Notes: generated by a model from the letters alone, not told the origin. Shown: positions 43,781-53,412, counted from the first letter of the stretch. The stretch is DNA of 53,738 bases from an uncultured Gemmata sp. (GCA_937924775.1 CALDUT010000023.1:1-53738); one strand, 5' to 3'. Numbers and translations: made by a program.

Positions 43781-44827
43781 TTATATCCGGGCCGGTAGTG
43801 ACACAATCCCGGTTTTATCGTCATTGACGCGAAGAATGATGGCACGATCCACAAATTTACGCACAGTTTCCACGTTCGTTGTGGTGTGCCGGGTGATCTC
43901 CGAAACCCGGTATTCGCTGGTTTCGTCACTCAACGCGAGCGGTAAAAGGATTTGATCTGCCGAATGAGGATCGACCGGGGCTTGGCGCTGGCGGAAGGCC
44001 AGAGCCTGATCCGCCGCCTCATCGGCCACCAATTCCGCCGGTTTTCCCCGTTCCCCCAGGGCAAAAAAGAGCGTCGGCACGGGTGTTTGACGAAAGATGA
44101 CGGCGGCCATGGTCCCCGGATTCGCGGCCGTCCAATGTTCGATACTCACATGAGATTCCACACCGTCGGATTTTAACCGACTACTCAAACGGCGGGCTTG
44201 TCGTTGCGCCACCGATTCTGGTAAATCCGCGCTGGCGCTGATGCCATGAGCCGTCGTGAGGGGAGGACTGGAGAGAAGCGTTAAGCCTCGGACCCGTTGG
44301 CAGGGATGGATGACGGCCCGAATTTCCCCTCCACCACGTGGGTAAAACCCCGGGCGCACCAGGGTCAGCTCGACGCGGATTCCGATGCGGGCCATGTAAG
44401 CCGCCCAAGTCGTCGCCAAAAAGTGGTAGCACGGGGCCTGTGCGGTATGTGTACCTCCGGTAATGGTAATTTCGCTGGGCCGCTCACCGCCGAGTGCCAA
44501 AGGCAGATAGAGGGTATGGAGAACTAAGCCGGTAGCACCAGCCGTACCTATCGCAAAGCGATAGTCACCAGCTTGGACGGGCCCCGGTTCGAAATACAGC
44601 ACACTCGAACCCAAGGAGCCGCCTTTATAGTAAGCCCCACAGATGGTCGCCGCTGCGCGGACACATAGGAGGTGTTGCGGTTGCAAGCCCGGTTTGGCCC
44701 GATGGGCACGGATGTTGAACACTTTGACCGGGCGTTGGGTCAGCATCGCCAGGGCGAGGGCGGAGCGGAGAATCTGTCCGCCACCTTCACCTTCCGAACC
44801 GTCGATCTCCACAAGGTTACTGTTCAT
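43781..44827 (-). CDS. rtcA: RNA 3'-terminal phosphate cyclase
   Basis: A 348-residue RtcA. The family signature DGSEGEGGGQILRSALAL is at about 9-26, with RAKPGLQPQHL near 45-55, IGTAGATGLVLHTL near 94-107, GFYPRGGGEI near 160-170 and VDPHSADQILLPLAL near 291-305, whose His corresponds to the one adenylated in characterised enzymes. RtcA uses ATP to turn RNA 3'-phosphates into 2',3'-cyclic phosphates. I chose the ATG at 44827; 35 upstream residues are not family-like. No rtcB or rtcR is present nearby. It is read in the same direction as the protease cluster, with a 97-base gap to the radical SAM gene, so cotranscription is possible but not shown. Confidence 0.93.
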   Translation of the reverse strand: MNSNLVEIDGSEGEGGGQILRSALALAMLTQRPVKVFNIRAHRAKPGLQPQHLLCVRAAATICGAYYKGGSLGSSVLYFEPGPVQAGDYRFAIGTAGATGLVLHTLYLPLALGGERPSEITITGGTHTAQAPCYHFLATTWAAYMARIGIRVELTLVRPGFYPRGGGEIRAVIHPCQRVRGLTLLSSPPLTTAHGISASADLPESVAQRQARRLSSRLKSDGVESHVSIEHWTAANPGTMAAVIFRQTPVPTLFFALGERGKPAELVADEAADQALAFRQRQAPVDPHSADQILLPLALSDETSEYRVSEITRHTTTNVETVRKFVDRAIILRVNDDKTGIVSLPARI

Positions 44828-45079
44828 AAACTCTTGCCAATAATATGGTTGTATCAAAACCGCGAGGAGCCGTCGGGCTTGGAAACCGATTGCCCGGCTT
44901 GCCCCGCCTAATGCACGACCTCCGCACTGCAAGGCCTTATGGACTATCGTCGCAGAAACTCTCAGGAGCTAGGACAGTGGTATTTCACAACCGGTTCGTG
45001 ATCGGGGATGTCGCTGGGCCGAGTTGGGAACCGCGGAGATGGAGCGTGGCCACAAGAAAGCCTGGCAAAATTGCGGCGA
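44828..45079 (-). promoter_or_regulatory. Likely promoter region of the rtcA / FtsH-like cluster
   Basis: The 252 bases between hemB and rtcA contain no gene. As the largest gap before the eight-gene set, this is the most likely place for its promoter. I searched by eye for a -24/-12 (GG-N10-GC) element and found only a poor match, and no convincing -35/-10 pair. Confidence 0.35.
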
Positions 45080-46093
45080 TTACCGCAACCACCGGGCCAC
45101 ATCTTTGGCGTGATAGGTTAAGATCATCTCGGCCCCGGCACGGCGGATACTCGTGAGAATTTCCAGCGTCACGCGGCGTTCGTCGATCCATCCCCGGGCC
45201 GCGGCAGCTTTGACCATCGCGAATTCCCCGCTGACGTTGTACGCTGCGACTGGCACCGCGAATCGCTCTTTGACGCGACGGATGATGTCGAGATACGCCA
45301 AAGCCGGTTTGACCATGATGATGTCGGCCCCTTCGGCTAGGTCGAGAGCCACTTCCTTAAGGGCTTCATCGCTGTTGGCCGGATCCATTTGGTAGGAGCT
45401 GCGGTCGCCAAATTGCGGGGGACTTTCCGCCGCGTCGCGGAATGGACCATAGAAACCGCTAGCGTATTTGGCGGCGTAGCTGAGAATTGGGATGTGACTA
45501 AAACCCGCGGCGTCCAAGGCGGTGCGGATGGCCTGCACCATCCCATCCATCATGCCGCTGGGAGCAATCACATCAGCTCCGGCTTTCGCATGGCTGACGC
45601 ACTGTTGAGCCAAAATGGGCAACGTCGCGTCATTATCAACGTCTAGTTTTCCCCGCTGCTCGTGCAAAATCCCGCAGTGGCCATGGTCGGTGTATTCGCA
45701 GAAACATTCATCTGTGATCAGAAGCACTTCCGTGGGGTAAGCCTTCCGCAGCGCCCGCAAGGCCTGTTGGACGATGCCTTCGTCGTCCAAGGCCCGGGAA
45801 CCGGTGGCGTCTTTGGACTCCGGGATACCAAAGAGTATAAATGCGGTAATGCCCAGTTCGCGGGCGATACCGACCTCCTCTACCAGTGTATCGCAACTGA
45901 GCTGACAATTGCCGGGCATCGAGGGAATTTCCTTGCGGATTCCCCGACCAGGTCGAACAAACAGGGGTAAGATCAAATCCTGGGCCGACAATGCGGTTTC
46001 CCGGACCAGCTCGCGAAGCAGCGGGTTGGCTCGCAGCCGCCGAGGGCGTGAAACCGGGAAGGGGGGGATGGGGGAGAAGTTGGCGTGGTTCAT
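45080..46093 (-). CDS. hemB: Porphobilinogen synthase (delta-aminolevulinate dehydratase)
   Basis: A 337-residue HemB that condenses two 5-aminolevulinate molecules to porphobilinogen in heme and corrin synthesis. Seen: [16 protein letters not shown] at the start, [11 protein letters not shown] near 40-50, the zinc-type cysteines in [14 protein letters not shown] near 127-140, the active-site lysines in [16 protein letters not shown] and [11 protein letters not shown], and [10 protein letters not shown]. Length is normal. The ATG at 46093 is used; a GTG five codons earlier is possible. A housekeeping gene beside the accessory cluster; cotranscription with rtcA is unlikely but not excluded. 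Confidence 0.96.
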   Translation of the reverse strand: MNHANFSPIPPFPVSRPRRLRANPLLRELVRETALSAQDLILPLFVRPGRGIRKEIPSMPGNCQLSCDTLVEEVGIARELGITAFILFGIPESKDATGSRALDDEGIVQQALRALRKAYPTEVLLITDECFCEYTDHGHCGILHEQRGKLDVDNDATLPILAQQCVSHAKAGADVIAPSGMMDGMVQAIRTALDAAGFSHIPILSYAAKYASGFYGPFRDAAESPPQFGDRSSYQMDPANSDEALKEVALDLAEGADIIMVKPALAYLDIIRRVKERFAVPVAAYNVSGEFAMVKAAAARGWIDERRVTLEILTSIRRAGAEMILTYHAKDVARWLR

Positions 46094-46278
46094 CACAGCT
46101 AGGCTCACAGAACGGAAGGGAGAAATAGCGTTTCCCTCAGTTTACGTTTACTGCGAGCCGGCGGGAGAGTCTCAGCGAACTGTTCGGCTTTCCTATCGGA
46201 GTGAGCTTGATACTGCGGTACTCTCGCTGAATGCGTTCTGACGGTACAAACGGAGGAGCAAGACCAACTTTGGGGCGG

Positions 46279-46299
46279 CCCGGTGGTTGTGGCACCGGG
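46279..46299. terminator. Hairpin between the response regulator and hemB
   Basis: CCCGGTG (46279-46285) and CACCGGG (46293-46299) pair exactly around a 7-base loop in the 270-base gap. A second small hairpin (TCCCC/GGGGA, 46335-46347) is nearer the response regulator stop. Neither has a clear T run on the minus strand, so function as a terminator is tentative. Confidence 0.3.
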
Positions 46300-46364
46300 T
46301 TTGGCAGGCCCTATCGTCGTTGCTCCGATTCACCTCCCCTGAGGGGATCAACCGTCACCGGGGC

Positions 46365-47780
46365 TTAATTCGGTGGTGTGTGCAACATATTGAGTTTTTG
46401 AAGCTTATCGCGAAGTGTGGTGCGGGAGATGCCTAACAACTCGCTGGCTTGCACTTGGTTATTGTTCACATGACGCAACACTTCGGTCAAAAGCACGCGA
46501 TCGACCTCGAGAATGACGGCACGGTAAATGTCAGGACTTCCCGTTGCGAGGAGGTCACGAACCAGCCGGACCACATCCAACGGCGGCACGGAGTTGCCGG
46601 CGGGGATCGCCGGTGCGCCGCGAATGGCCGACGGCAGACATTCGGCCGTCAGAACGTCGCCAATCGCTTGAATCGCGGCAAAACGGATGACATTTTGCAG
46701 TTCGCGAACATTGCCGGGCCAATCGTGGGCCTGGAGTAACCGGAGCGCTTCCGGAGCGATTGAGGTAATACTTTTCTCCAGCTTTTTATTGCAAAGCCGG
46801 ATGAAATGTTCCGCCAGCAGTGGAATGTCTCCCTTGCGTTCTCGCAGGGGTGGCAGAGTAATGGTGACGCCGTTGAGTCGGTAGAGCAGATCGGAGCGGA
46901 ACTTCTCCGCGGCTACCAGCTCATCGAGCTTCCGGTTGGTTGCCGCGATCACGCGAACATCGGTGCTGATGGTATCGCGGCCACCGACCCGTTCGAACTG
47001 TTGCTCTTGCAGGATCCGTAGCACTTTGGCTTGGGTGGCCGGGGCCATATCGCCAATTTCATCGAGGAAGATGGTGCCGCCGTTGGCTTGCTCGAATTTG
47101 CCGATGCGCTGCCGGTCGGCTCCGGTGAAAGCTCCTTTTTCGTGCCCAAACAGCTCGCTTTCCAGAAGGGAATCGGGAATGGCAGCGCAGTTGATGGCCA
47201 CGAAGGGTTTGTCGGCCCGTTTGCTGTGTTGATAGATGGCGCGAGCGACCAATTCCTTCCCGGTGCCGCTTTCGCCAACGATGAGCACGGTCACATCTTG
47301 CGGGGCCACCCGACCAATGGCCTTGTACACCTCCTGCATCGGCGGTGAACGGCCAATAATTTGATCCGCGTTGCCTTCGACCGCTCCTTCGTCGAAGACT
47401 GCGGGCACATTCTGCATACGGCGCAGCGCGATGGCTCGTTGGATCACTTCGCGGAGTTGGTGCAAGTCCACCGGTTTGAGCATATACTCAAACGCCCCGC
47501 GTTTCATGGCTTCGATCGCGGTCTCGGTGGAAGCATAGGCGGTGATGATCACCACAGGCAGCCGCGGATCGAGGGCCTTGATGCGTTCGAAGAGTTCCAA
47601 CCCGGACATATCCGGCAGCCGGACATCGACAATCACGGCATCGGGCAGGAGTTTAGGAATCAGTGCCAGGCCTTGGCGAGCCGATTTGGCGGTGGCGACA
47701 CTCAATTCCTCCGTTTCCAAGCCGGATTGCAAGGAGTAGAGCAGGTTAGGTTCGTCGTCGATTATCAATAAGGTGGCCAC
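46365..47780 (-). CDS. NtrC-family sigma-54-dependent response regulator
   Basis: A 471-residue response regulator. The receiver domain (about 1-120) has the phosphoacceptor Asp in DAVIVDVRLPDMSG near 53. The AAA+ domain has VGESGTGKELVARAIYQHS (Walker A) near 170-188, the sigma-54 contact loop GAFTGADRQR near 217-226, and GGTIFLDEIGDM (Walker B). A Fis-type helix-turn-helix ends the protein (NNNQVQASELLGISRTTLRDKLQKL). It activates sigma-54 promoters when phosphorylated. Its start lies two bases after the kinase gene's stop, so the pair is one operon. Target genes are unknown. Confidence 0.95.
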   Translation of the reverse strand: MATLLIIDDEPNLLYSLQSGLETEELSVATAKSARQGLALIPKLLPDAVIVDVRLPDMSGLELFERIKALDPRLPVVIITAYASTETAIEAMKRGAFEYMLKPVDLHQLREVIQRAIALRRMQNVPAVFDEGAVEGNADQIIGRSPPMQEVYKAIGRVAPQDVTVLIVGESGTGKELVARAIYQHSKRADKPFVAINCAAIPDSLLESELFGHEKGAFTGADRQRIGKFEQANGGTIFLDEIGDMAPATQAKVLRILQEQQFERVGGRDTISTDVRVIAATNRKLDELVAAEKFRSDLLYRLNGVTITLPPLRERKGDIPLLAEHFIRLCNKKLEKSITSIAPEALRLLQAHDWPGNVRELQNVIRFAAIQAIGDVLTAECLPSAIRGAPAIPAGNSVPPLDVVRLVRDLLATGSPDIYRAVILEVDRVLLTEVLRHVNNNQVQASELLGISRTTLRDKLQKLNMLHTPPN

Positions 47781-47782
47781 AG

Positions 47783-49276
47783 TCAGGTTCCTTGAAGCAC
47801 AGGTTTCGAGACGCTCGCCGGCGTCCGCGCCGGGGGCAGAGTGACGATGAAAGCGGCTCCGTGTTCGCGATTTTCAGCCGTTAACGTACCGCCGTGAGAT
47901 TCGACAATCCGCTTACAAACGGATAAGCCCAAACCCACTCCAGTTTCCTTGGTGCTCACAAACGGTTCGAAGATGCGATCGCCCAATTCGGGGGGGATTC
48001 CCGGGCCACCGTCTTCCACCGTCACGACTAGTCCACGGCCTGAATCGTTTTCGACTATAACGCGAACAAAACCACCAACCGGTTGGACATCGAGAGCATT
48101 GAAAAGCAGGTTGTAGATTACCTGCCGCAGTTGGTTGGGGTCGGCTACTGCGATCACACCCGGTTCCGAAACCACCGAAAGCGTCACATTTTGGGCTTCG
48201 GCCCGGGGTCGGAAATTGTCGATGATCTGTTGAAGCATCTCCTCGATGTTGACCGGTCGCGGTTGCGGCCGTGGCGGGCGAGCAAAGTCGAGAAATCCGC
48301 TGACGATCACTTCCAGCCGGCGGATTTCTTCTTCCAACACCCGCAGATCTCGCGCGGGGAACCCCCCCGCTCGTTCCGCGGCGGCTTGTACTAGTAACTT
48401 GATGGCCATCAAGGGGTTACGGACTTCATGCGCAATACCCGCGGCCATCTGCCCGACACTGGCCAGTTGTTCGGCCCGCAGGGCATCATGTTCCGACTTT
48501 TCCAAACGTTTGAGGACCGCTTGTACGGAAGCCGCGACCTGTTCCAACGCGTCGTCTTTACGGATTTCCGCGGGCGGCTGATCGCTGGGCGGGACGGCTC
48601 GGTTCAGTTGTTCGGCCGTGTCGCGGAGCCGTTCTTCGGTTCGTTGGATGGAGCGGCGTACGGCCGAGGCAATGACCCATCCGGCCAGCAATCCCCCGAC
48701 GGACCCAAAGACCCCCAAAACCACCAAACCAACGGTTAATCGGTGGGCGAGTTGCTGATTGGTGGCGTTGGCTTGTGTCAGCATGCCCTCATTGAGCCGT
48801 AAGTACTCTCGGGCGGGGGGCAGAATGTCCTTCTCCATCCGTTCTTGCGTCAATTTTTTGATCTCATGATAGAAACCCTTAGGCGGATTGGGGTTATTGC
48901 GGGCCTTCTCATAATCATCAAACAAATCAGCCAGTCCCTTTTCGACGCGTTGCATCAAAGCCAGTTCTTGCGGCGTAGTGGCCACCGCTTTGGCGTGCCA
49001 GAGAGCCTCGTAAGTTTGGCCTTTGAGGCGATCGAGAGGTTTTAAGTCGTCCCGGTCCAAGGAGATGAGATATTGATTGAACACGGAGTTCAATTCCCGC
49101 ACACTGATTTCCAACTCTTGGGCCGCGATAACACTTGCAACGCTCGTCGCGATCGGGCCCGAGGCGCGGGCTTGCATGTCACGGACGTACCACGCGGCAA
49201 CGATGGTTAGAATCAACAGCAATCCGCTCACAACGCCGATCGGGGCCGTGAGCCGGGCCATCAGCAGCGGATTCAT
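47783..49276 (-). CDS. Membrane sensor histidine kinase (NtrB/ZraS-like)
   Basis: A 497-residue kinase. A first membrane helix lies at about 10-30 (IGVVSGLLLILTIVAAWYV), then a helical periplasmic domain (about 35-180), a second helix (LTVGLVVLGVFGSVGGLLAGWVIAS, about 183-207), a linker, and HisKA with SVGQMAAGIAHEVRNPLMAI (phosphorylated His) near 290-310. HATPase motifs are NALDVQP, DGGPGIPPEL and GVGLGLSVCKRIVESHGG. Start at 49276 is supported by GAGGAG upstream; earlier in-frame starts have none. It phosphorylates the response regulator next to it. The signal sensed is unknown. Confidence 0.94.
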   Translation of the reverse strand: MNPLLMARLTAPIGVVSGLLLILTIVAAWYVRDMQARASGPIATSVASVIAAQELEISVRELNSVFNQYLISLDRDDLKPLDRLKGQTYEALWHAKAVATTPQELALMQRVEKGLADLFDDYEKARNNPNPPKGFYHEIKKLTQERMEKDILPPAREYLRLNEGMLTQANATNQQLAHRLTVGLVVLGVFGSVGGLLAGWVIASAVRRSIQRTEERLRDTAEQLNRAVPPSDQPPAEIRKDDALEQVAASVQAVLKRLEKSEHDALRAEQLASVGQMAAGIAHEVRNPLMAIKLLVQAAAERAGGFPARDLRVLEEEIRRLEVIVSGFLDFARPPRPQPRPVNIEEMLQQIIDNFRPRAEAQNVTLSVVSEPGVIAVADPNQLRQVIYNLLFNALDVQPVGGFVRVIVENDSGRGLVVTVEDGGPGIPPELGDRIFEPFVSTKETGVGLGLSVCKRIVESHGGTLTAENREHGAAFIVTLPPARTPASVSKPVLQGT

Positions 49277-49751
49277 GAGTGGCAGCTCCTCTCCCACCGC
49301 TTCCATCTGTTCAGAATTTGGACGCGCTGGCCAATATTTGTACTTTGCAATTCCGGGGAGGCCATTTTCTCGATTATTCCTCAAGTCGGTAATAGTTGCC
49401 CTTCGGCCATGGCTCGCATCCACCCTCTGAAAAAGGAGTTTGATTCTCTGTAGGGGAGTCTAATTCGGTGTTGGGATTGGGTTTAGGATGCGATCCACGA
49501 ACCAACACCATTTTATTTCTCCGGCAGTGGCGTTTTGGCTCCCCAGAAGGGGTTTTGCTGACTTTGTGTCGATACAGCACAAGTCAAGAAAATAGCCATT
49601 TTGGGGTTTTCGGCATCACGTTTGCGTCGGTTGGTTGTGTGCAATTGCGGTGCCTAGCGTACCGCACCTTACAGACGACCGGGTTTTCTGCGTAAAATTT
49701 GTTCACCGACCCGGAATTGTCACTTCCTGTAGTCTGGCGAGGTCCAAACAC
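49277..49751. other. 475-base divergent spacer between kinase and trehalose synthase genes
   Basis: No gene seen. It holds the -24/-12 element described separately, and an inverted CCGGGT/ACCCGG pair near 49680-49715 upstream of it that could be part of an activator site (weak). The long leader on the kinase side (about 350 bases) is otherwise featureless. Confidence 0.4.
49640..49655 (-). promoter_or_regulatory. Sigma-54-type (-24/-12) promoter facing the kinase gene
   Basis: On the minus strand the sequence reads AGGCACCGCAATTGCA, with GG at 49654-49653, exactly ten bases, then GC at 49642-49641. This is a close fit to the TGGCAC-N5-TTGCA consensus, including the TT before GC. It points at the kinase/NtrC-regulator operon, suggesting the pair activates its own transcription. 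Spotted by eye; no scan of background frequency was done. Confidence 0.55.
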
Positions 49752-51359
49752 ATGGGCTGGAGCAGAGAACGACTCGAAGAGGTAGCTCGCACGCGACTCA
49801 ATGGTGGAAAGCTCATCATCGTCGCCAACCGCGAGCCTTACATTCACCGCTATCGCAACGGGGAGATTGAATGGATCCGCCCGGCCGGGGGCTTAACCAC
49901 CGCGTTGGATCCGGTGATGCAAGCCTGCGGCGGGGTGTGGGTGGCTCATGGTTCGGGCGATGCGGACGCTCAAGTGTGTGACGAGAACGGTCGAGTGGGC
50001 GTACCTCCGGATGATCCCAACTACATTCTCCGCCGCGTGTGGCTCACCAAGGAGGACGAGGAAGGCTATTATTACGGTGCCGCCAACAGCATGCTGTGGC
50101 CGTTGTGCCACCAAGTGTTTGCCCGGCCGGTGTTTGACCCTGGCCACTGGGAAACCTACCGCAAGGTCAATCAGAAGTTCGCCGAGGCGGTTTTGGAGGA
50201 AGCCGCGGGCGGGCCAGCCATGGTTTTCGTCCAAGACTATCACTTCGCTCTTCTGCCGCGGTTGCTGAAAAATGCCCGCCCGGATTTGGTGGTGGCTCAG
50301 TTTTGGCATATTCCTTGGCCCAATTCCGAGAAGTTTTTGGTCTGCCCGTGGGCCAAAGAGTTGCTCGACGGTATGCTCGGCAACGATTTACTTGGTTTCC
50401 AAACCCAAGGGGACTGCAACAACTTCCTCGAAAGTGTGGATCGTTCGCTCGAATGCCGCATTGACCGCGAACGTTTTGCGGTCGAACGCAGTGGGCAAGA
50501 TACCACCGTCAAACCGTTCCCGATCAGTGTTGATCCCGCGTTGGCCGAGGAATACCTCGGTGAGGATTGGGAAGCCCGGGCGGCCTTGGTCCGCAAAAAA
50601 TACCGGTTGGGTCAACGGCCCTTGTTGGTTGGTGTCGACCGGGTCGACTACACCAAAGGCATTCCCGAACGCCTCCAGGCGGTGGACCGATTGCTCCACA
50701 AACACCCCGAACTCAAAGGCCAGTTCCACTTTGTGCAAGTCGGGGCCCCCAGCCGTATGCACATTCCTGCCTATCGCAACCTCACCGAAGAAGTGGAAGG
50801 CTTGGCCGAAAGGATCAATTGGACGCATGGCACCTCGTCCTGGAAACCCGTTGTCTTCCTCAACGAACACTATGGGGCCAAGGACATCTTCGTGCTGTAT
50901 CGCATGGCCGCGGGTTGTGTGGTCAGCTCCCTGCACGACGGCATGAACCTAGTGGCCAAGGAGTTTGTCTCCGCCCGGGGGGATAACCAGGGCGTATTGG
51001 TGCTGTCCAAATTCACCGGGGCGGCACGGGAATTGACCGATGCGCTTCTCATCAATCCCTTCGATGTCGATGAACTCGCCGAAGGGATGTATACCGCATT
51101 GCATATGCCCCCGGCCGAACAGGAACGGCGGATGCGCCGCATGCGCTCCATTGTCGAAGAACACAACATCTATCGCTGGGCCGGGTTGTTACTGTCCGAA
51201 GTCAGCAAACGGGTCCCCGAACCGATGCCGGAACCCGAAGCCGCGGCCCAATCCGACACCAAACCCCAAGGCTCGCCTACCGGCCAGAACCGCGAAGAAG
51301 AACGTATCGCTCGTGAAAACTTCTTGACCGCGATGCATTTGGCCAGCGCCGGGGCCTAA
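49752..51359 (+). CDS. otsA: Alpha,alpha-trehalose-6-phosphate synthase (GT20)
   Basis: A 535-residue GT20 glycosyltransferase that joins UDP-glucose (or another NDP-glucose) to glucose-6-phosphate. Motifs: [14 protein letters not shown] near 21-34, [14 protein letters not shown] near 43-56, [14 protein letters not shown] near 160-173, [10 protein letters not shown] near 185-194, [15 protein letters not shown] near 298-312 and [17 protein letters not shown] near 395-411. The last 70 residues are Pro/Glu/Gln-rich and beyond the usual fold. The ATG at 49752 was chosen because sequence before it is not family-like. No phosphatase domain or otsB is nearby. It faces away from the two-component genes and may share regulation with them (inference). 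Confidence 0.93.
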   Translation: MGWSRERLEEVARTRLNGGKLIIVANREPYIHRYRNGEIEWIRPAGGLTTALDPVMQACGGVWVAHGSGDADAQVCDENGRVGVPPDDPNYILRRVWLTKEDEEGYYYGAANSMLWPLCHQVFARPVFDPGHWETYRKVNQKFAEAVLEEAAGGPAMVFVQDYHFALLPRLLKNARPDLVVAQFWHIPWPNSEKFLVCPWAKELLDGMLGNDLLGFQTQGDCNNFLESVDRSLECRIDRERFAVERSGQDTTVKPFPISVDPALAEEYLGEDWEARAALVRKKYRLGQRPLLVGVDRVDYTKGIPERLQAVDRLLHKHPELKGQFHFVQVGAPSRMHIPAYRNLTEEVEGLAERINWTHGTSSWKPVVFLNEHYGAKDIFVLYRMAAGCVVSSLHDGMNLVAKEFVSARGDNQGVLVLSKFTGAARELTDALLINPFDVDELAEGMYTALHMPPAEQERRMRRMRSIVEEHNIYRWAGLLLSEVSKRVPEPMPEPEAAAQSDTKPQGSPTGQNREEERIARENFLTAMHLASAGA

Positions 51360-51391
51360 CGCCATACCCCCGCGGACCGCGAGCAATACAA

Positions 51392-51416
51392 GGGGCGAGG
51401 AACCATTCCTCGCCCC
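51392..51416 (+). terminator. Strong perfect hairpin after otsA
   Basis: GGGGCGAGGAA and TTCCTCGCCCC are exact 11-base inverted repeats with a 3-base loop (CCA), 32 bases past the otsA stop. GC-rich stem but no T run; likely a terminator or RNA 3'-end stabiliser. Confidence 0.6.
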
Positions 51417-51562
51417 GGCGCTTTCGTGCAGATGCGCTGATTTTCTGTTTGCGGTCGCAATCACCATCTGATAGAATTTCTCATAAGTTCGGCAACCGCA
51501 CCGGTTACCGATTTTGGCATACCTCACCGACCTTCCTCCACCACTCCTTCTGGAGTTTCACC

Positions 51563-53029
51563 ATGCTGGTCATTCCCGGTGCCTCCGCCAAAAGCGACTG
51601 TGATGGTGTTACCCGCCGCGACTTACTCCGGGTCGGCGGCTCGGGCGTGCTAGGCCTGACACTCGCCGACATCTTGCAGCTTCAGGCTGCGAACAAGAAT
51701 AACGCTATCCAAGTCGGCGAAGGCCGCGGTTTTGGTAAAGCCAAAAGCGTCATCTTCATCTACTTGCAAGGCGGCCCCAGCCATATCGACCTGTGGGACC
51801 CCAAAGACAACGTCCCCGAAAAAGTGAAAAGCGCCTTCAAACATCAACAAACCAAACTCCCGGGCGTGCATTTCACCGAACTGCTTCCCAAATTCGCCCA
51901 AGTGGTCGACAAAGTCACCCTCATGCGGGCGGTCAGCTACACCCCCAACGGCCTCTTCAATCACACCGCGGCCATCTACCAGATGCACACCGGCTACACC
52001 ACCGACAAAGTCAGTCCTTCGGGGCAGCTCGAGCCTCCCAGCCCCAAAGATTATCCTACGCTCGGTTCCAACATCATCAAACTGAAACCGACCACCGAAC
52101 CCATGCTCCCCTTCGTCATGATGCCGCGGCCACTGCAAGAATCCAATGTCGTCGGTAAAGGAGGGACGGCGGGCTTCCTCGGTAAAGCTTACGATCCGTA
52201 CACCCTCTACCCCCCCGGCGATGACATGGATATGGCCAAAATGGATCGTATCCGCATCGACGACCTCAAACTCCGCGACGAACTCACTCCCGTTCGCATG
52301 GAACGCCGCGCAACTCTGCGCGAAACCATCAGCAAAGGCATGCCCGAAGTGGAAAAAGCTGTCGAAAAATATGACCTCAACCAATACTACGGCAAAGCTC
52401 TTGGTCTGGTCACCAGCGGGCGGGCCAAACGCGCCTTTGATCTGGCCTCCGAAAAGCCTGACATCCGCGAAAAGTATGGGAAAAACACCTTCGGCCAATG
52501 CCTCCTGCTCGCCCGTCGTCTCGTGGAAGCCGGCACGCGCTTCGTCGAAGTCATCTGGCCCAAAGTTGCTAACAGCGACAATCACTCGTGGGATGTCCAC
52601 GTCGGCCTCTCCAAACGCATGAAAGACCAAGCCGCGCCCATGCTCGATACCGGCCTCGCCGCCCTTTTCACCGATCTTGACGAACGCGGATTGCTCAACG
52701 AAACCCTCGTGGTCTGCATCGGTGAGTTCGGCCGTAGCCCCCAACGCGGCGTCAGCACCAGCGGCAACCAAAACGGCGACGACGGACGCGACCATTGGCC
52801 CTACTGCTTCACCGGCGTCATTGCCGGCGCAGGCATCAAACGCGGCTATGTTCACGGCAAAAGCGACAAAACCGCCAGCGCCCCGGTCGAAGGGGCCATC
52901 CACCCCACCGAGCTACTGGCCACCATCTACCATTGCGTGGGCATCCGCCCCGATACGATCGTCTATAACCATCTCAACCAACCCCGCGAATTGGTCAAAG
53001 GCGATGTCGTCAGCGGCCTACTCCGCTAA
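51563..53029 (+). CDS. DUF1501 domain protein, Tat-exported
   Basis: A 488-residue member of the DUF1501 family (alkaline-phosphatase-like fold, abundant in planctomycetes). A twin-arginine signal lies at [12 protein letters not shown] followed by a hydrophobic run (about 17-40). The body has [21 protein letters not shown] near 62-82, [20 protein letters not shown] near 134-146, [12 protein letters not shown] near 393-404 and [22 protein letters not shown] near 415-436, the last being the typical DHWP motif. It starts at the ATG with GGAG eight bases upstream. Commonly paired with DUF1549/DUF1553 cytochrome-like proteins; no such partner lies in this window. Confidence 0.93.
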   Translation: MLVIPGASAKSDCDGVTRRDLLRVGGSGVLGLTLADILQLQAANKNNAIQVGEGRGFGKAKSVIFIYLQGGPSHIDLWDPKDNVPEKVKSAFKHQQTKLPGVHFTELLPKFAQVVDKVTLMRAVSYTPNGLFNHTAAIYQMHTGYTTDKVSPSGQLEPPSPKDYPTLGSNIIKLKPTTEPMLPFVMMPRPLQESNVVGKGGTAGFLGKAYDPYTLYPPGDDMDMAKMDRIRIDDLKLRDELTPVRMERRATLRETISKGMPEVEKAVEKYDLNQYYGKALGLVTSGRAKRAFDLASEKPDIREKYGKNTFGQCLLLARRLVEAGTRFVEVIWPKVANSDNHSWDVHVGLSKRMKDQAAPMLDTGLAALFTDLDERGLLNETLVVCIGEFGRSPQRGVSTSGNQNGDDGRDHWPYCFTGVIAGAGIKRGYVHGKSDKTASAPVEGAIHPTELLATIYHCVGIRPDTIVYNHLNQPRELVKGDVVSGLLR

Positions 53030-53058
53030 CCCAACACTATTATTAGGTACGACCATCC

Positions 53059-53090
53059 AGCATGGACTGTGCCCACACACGGTCCATGCT
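53059..53090. terminator. 13-bp hairpin after the DUF1501 gene
   Basis: AGCATGGACTGTG (53059-53071) and CACGGTCCATGCT (53078-53090) pair along 13 bases with one G-U wobble and a 6-base loop, 30 bases past the stop. No T run follows. Confidence 0.5.
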
Positions 53091-53298
53091 GCCGACAACG
53101 CTCAGCCATAAACCGCTCACCGCCATCCATCCTTGCCCCTTCCCATGGCCAATCGTTAAATGCATGCCAGTCACATTCTGTCGATACCGGGTTCGCCGCT
53201 GTCCCACAAAAACGAATCTCCCTATAATCAGCCTAACCGACATTGACGATCGAGGGGTGCGGTGGTGAAAATGTGCCGATGAGCTTCGGCGGCACTCA

Positions 53299-53412
53299 GA
53301 TCTTTGAAAATTTAGAATTTACAATCGATTCTCCTAATGCCGCTGAGAGGACGTGGTATCGTCCATCACTTCGGATCTTTGAAAATTTAGAATTTACAAT
53401 CGATTCTCCTAA
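53299..53412. repeat. Two copies of a 39-bp AT-rich direct repeat
   Basis: Identical 39-base copies at 53299-53337 and 53374-53412, beginning GATCTTTGAAAATTTAG and ending GATTCTCCTAA, are separated by 36 bases of unrelated sequence. They lie 150 bases before the CRISPR array. The 39/36 spacing looks like a one-spacer array of a different repeat type, or a duplicated leader element. A 25-codon periodic reading frame crosses them but has no coding character otherwise. Confidence 0.7.

Noticed and set aside
31258-44827. A vWA-domain protein in the FtsH-like cluster
   Set aside because: I looked for a DxSxS MIDAS motif in the unknown proteins and found none, so I do not claim one.
51650-52903. 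417-aa minus-strand frame opposite the DUF1501 gene
   Set aside because: Strongly biased composition from reading the complementary strand of a GC-rich gene; the DUF1501 frame has diagnostic motifs.
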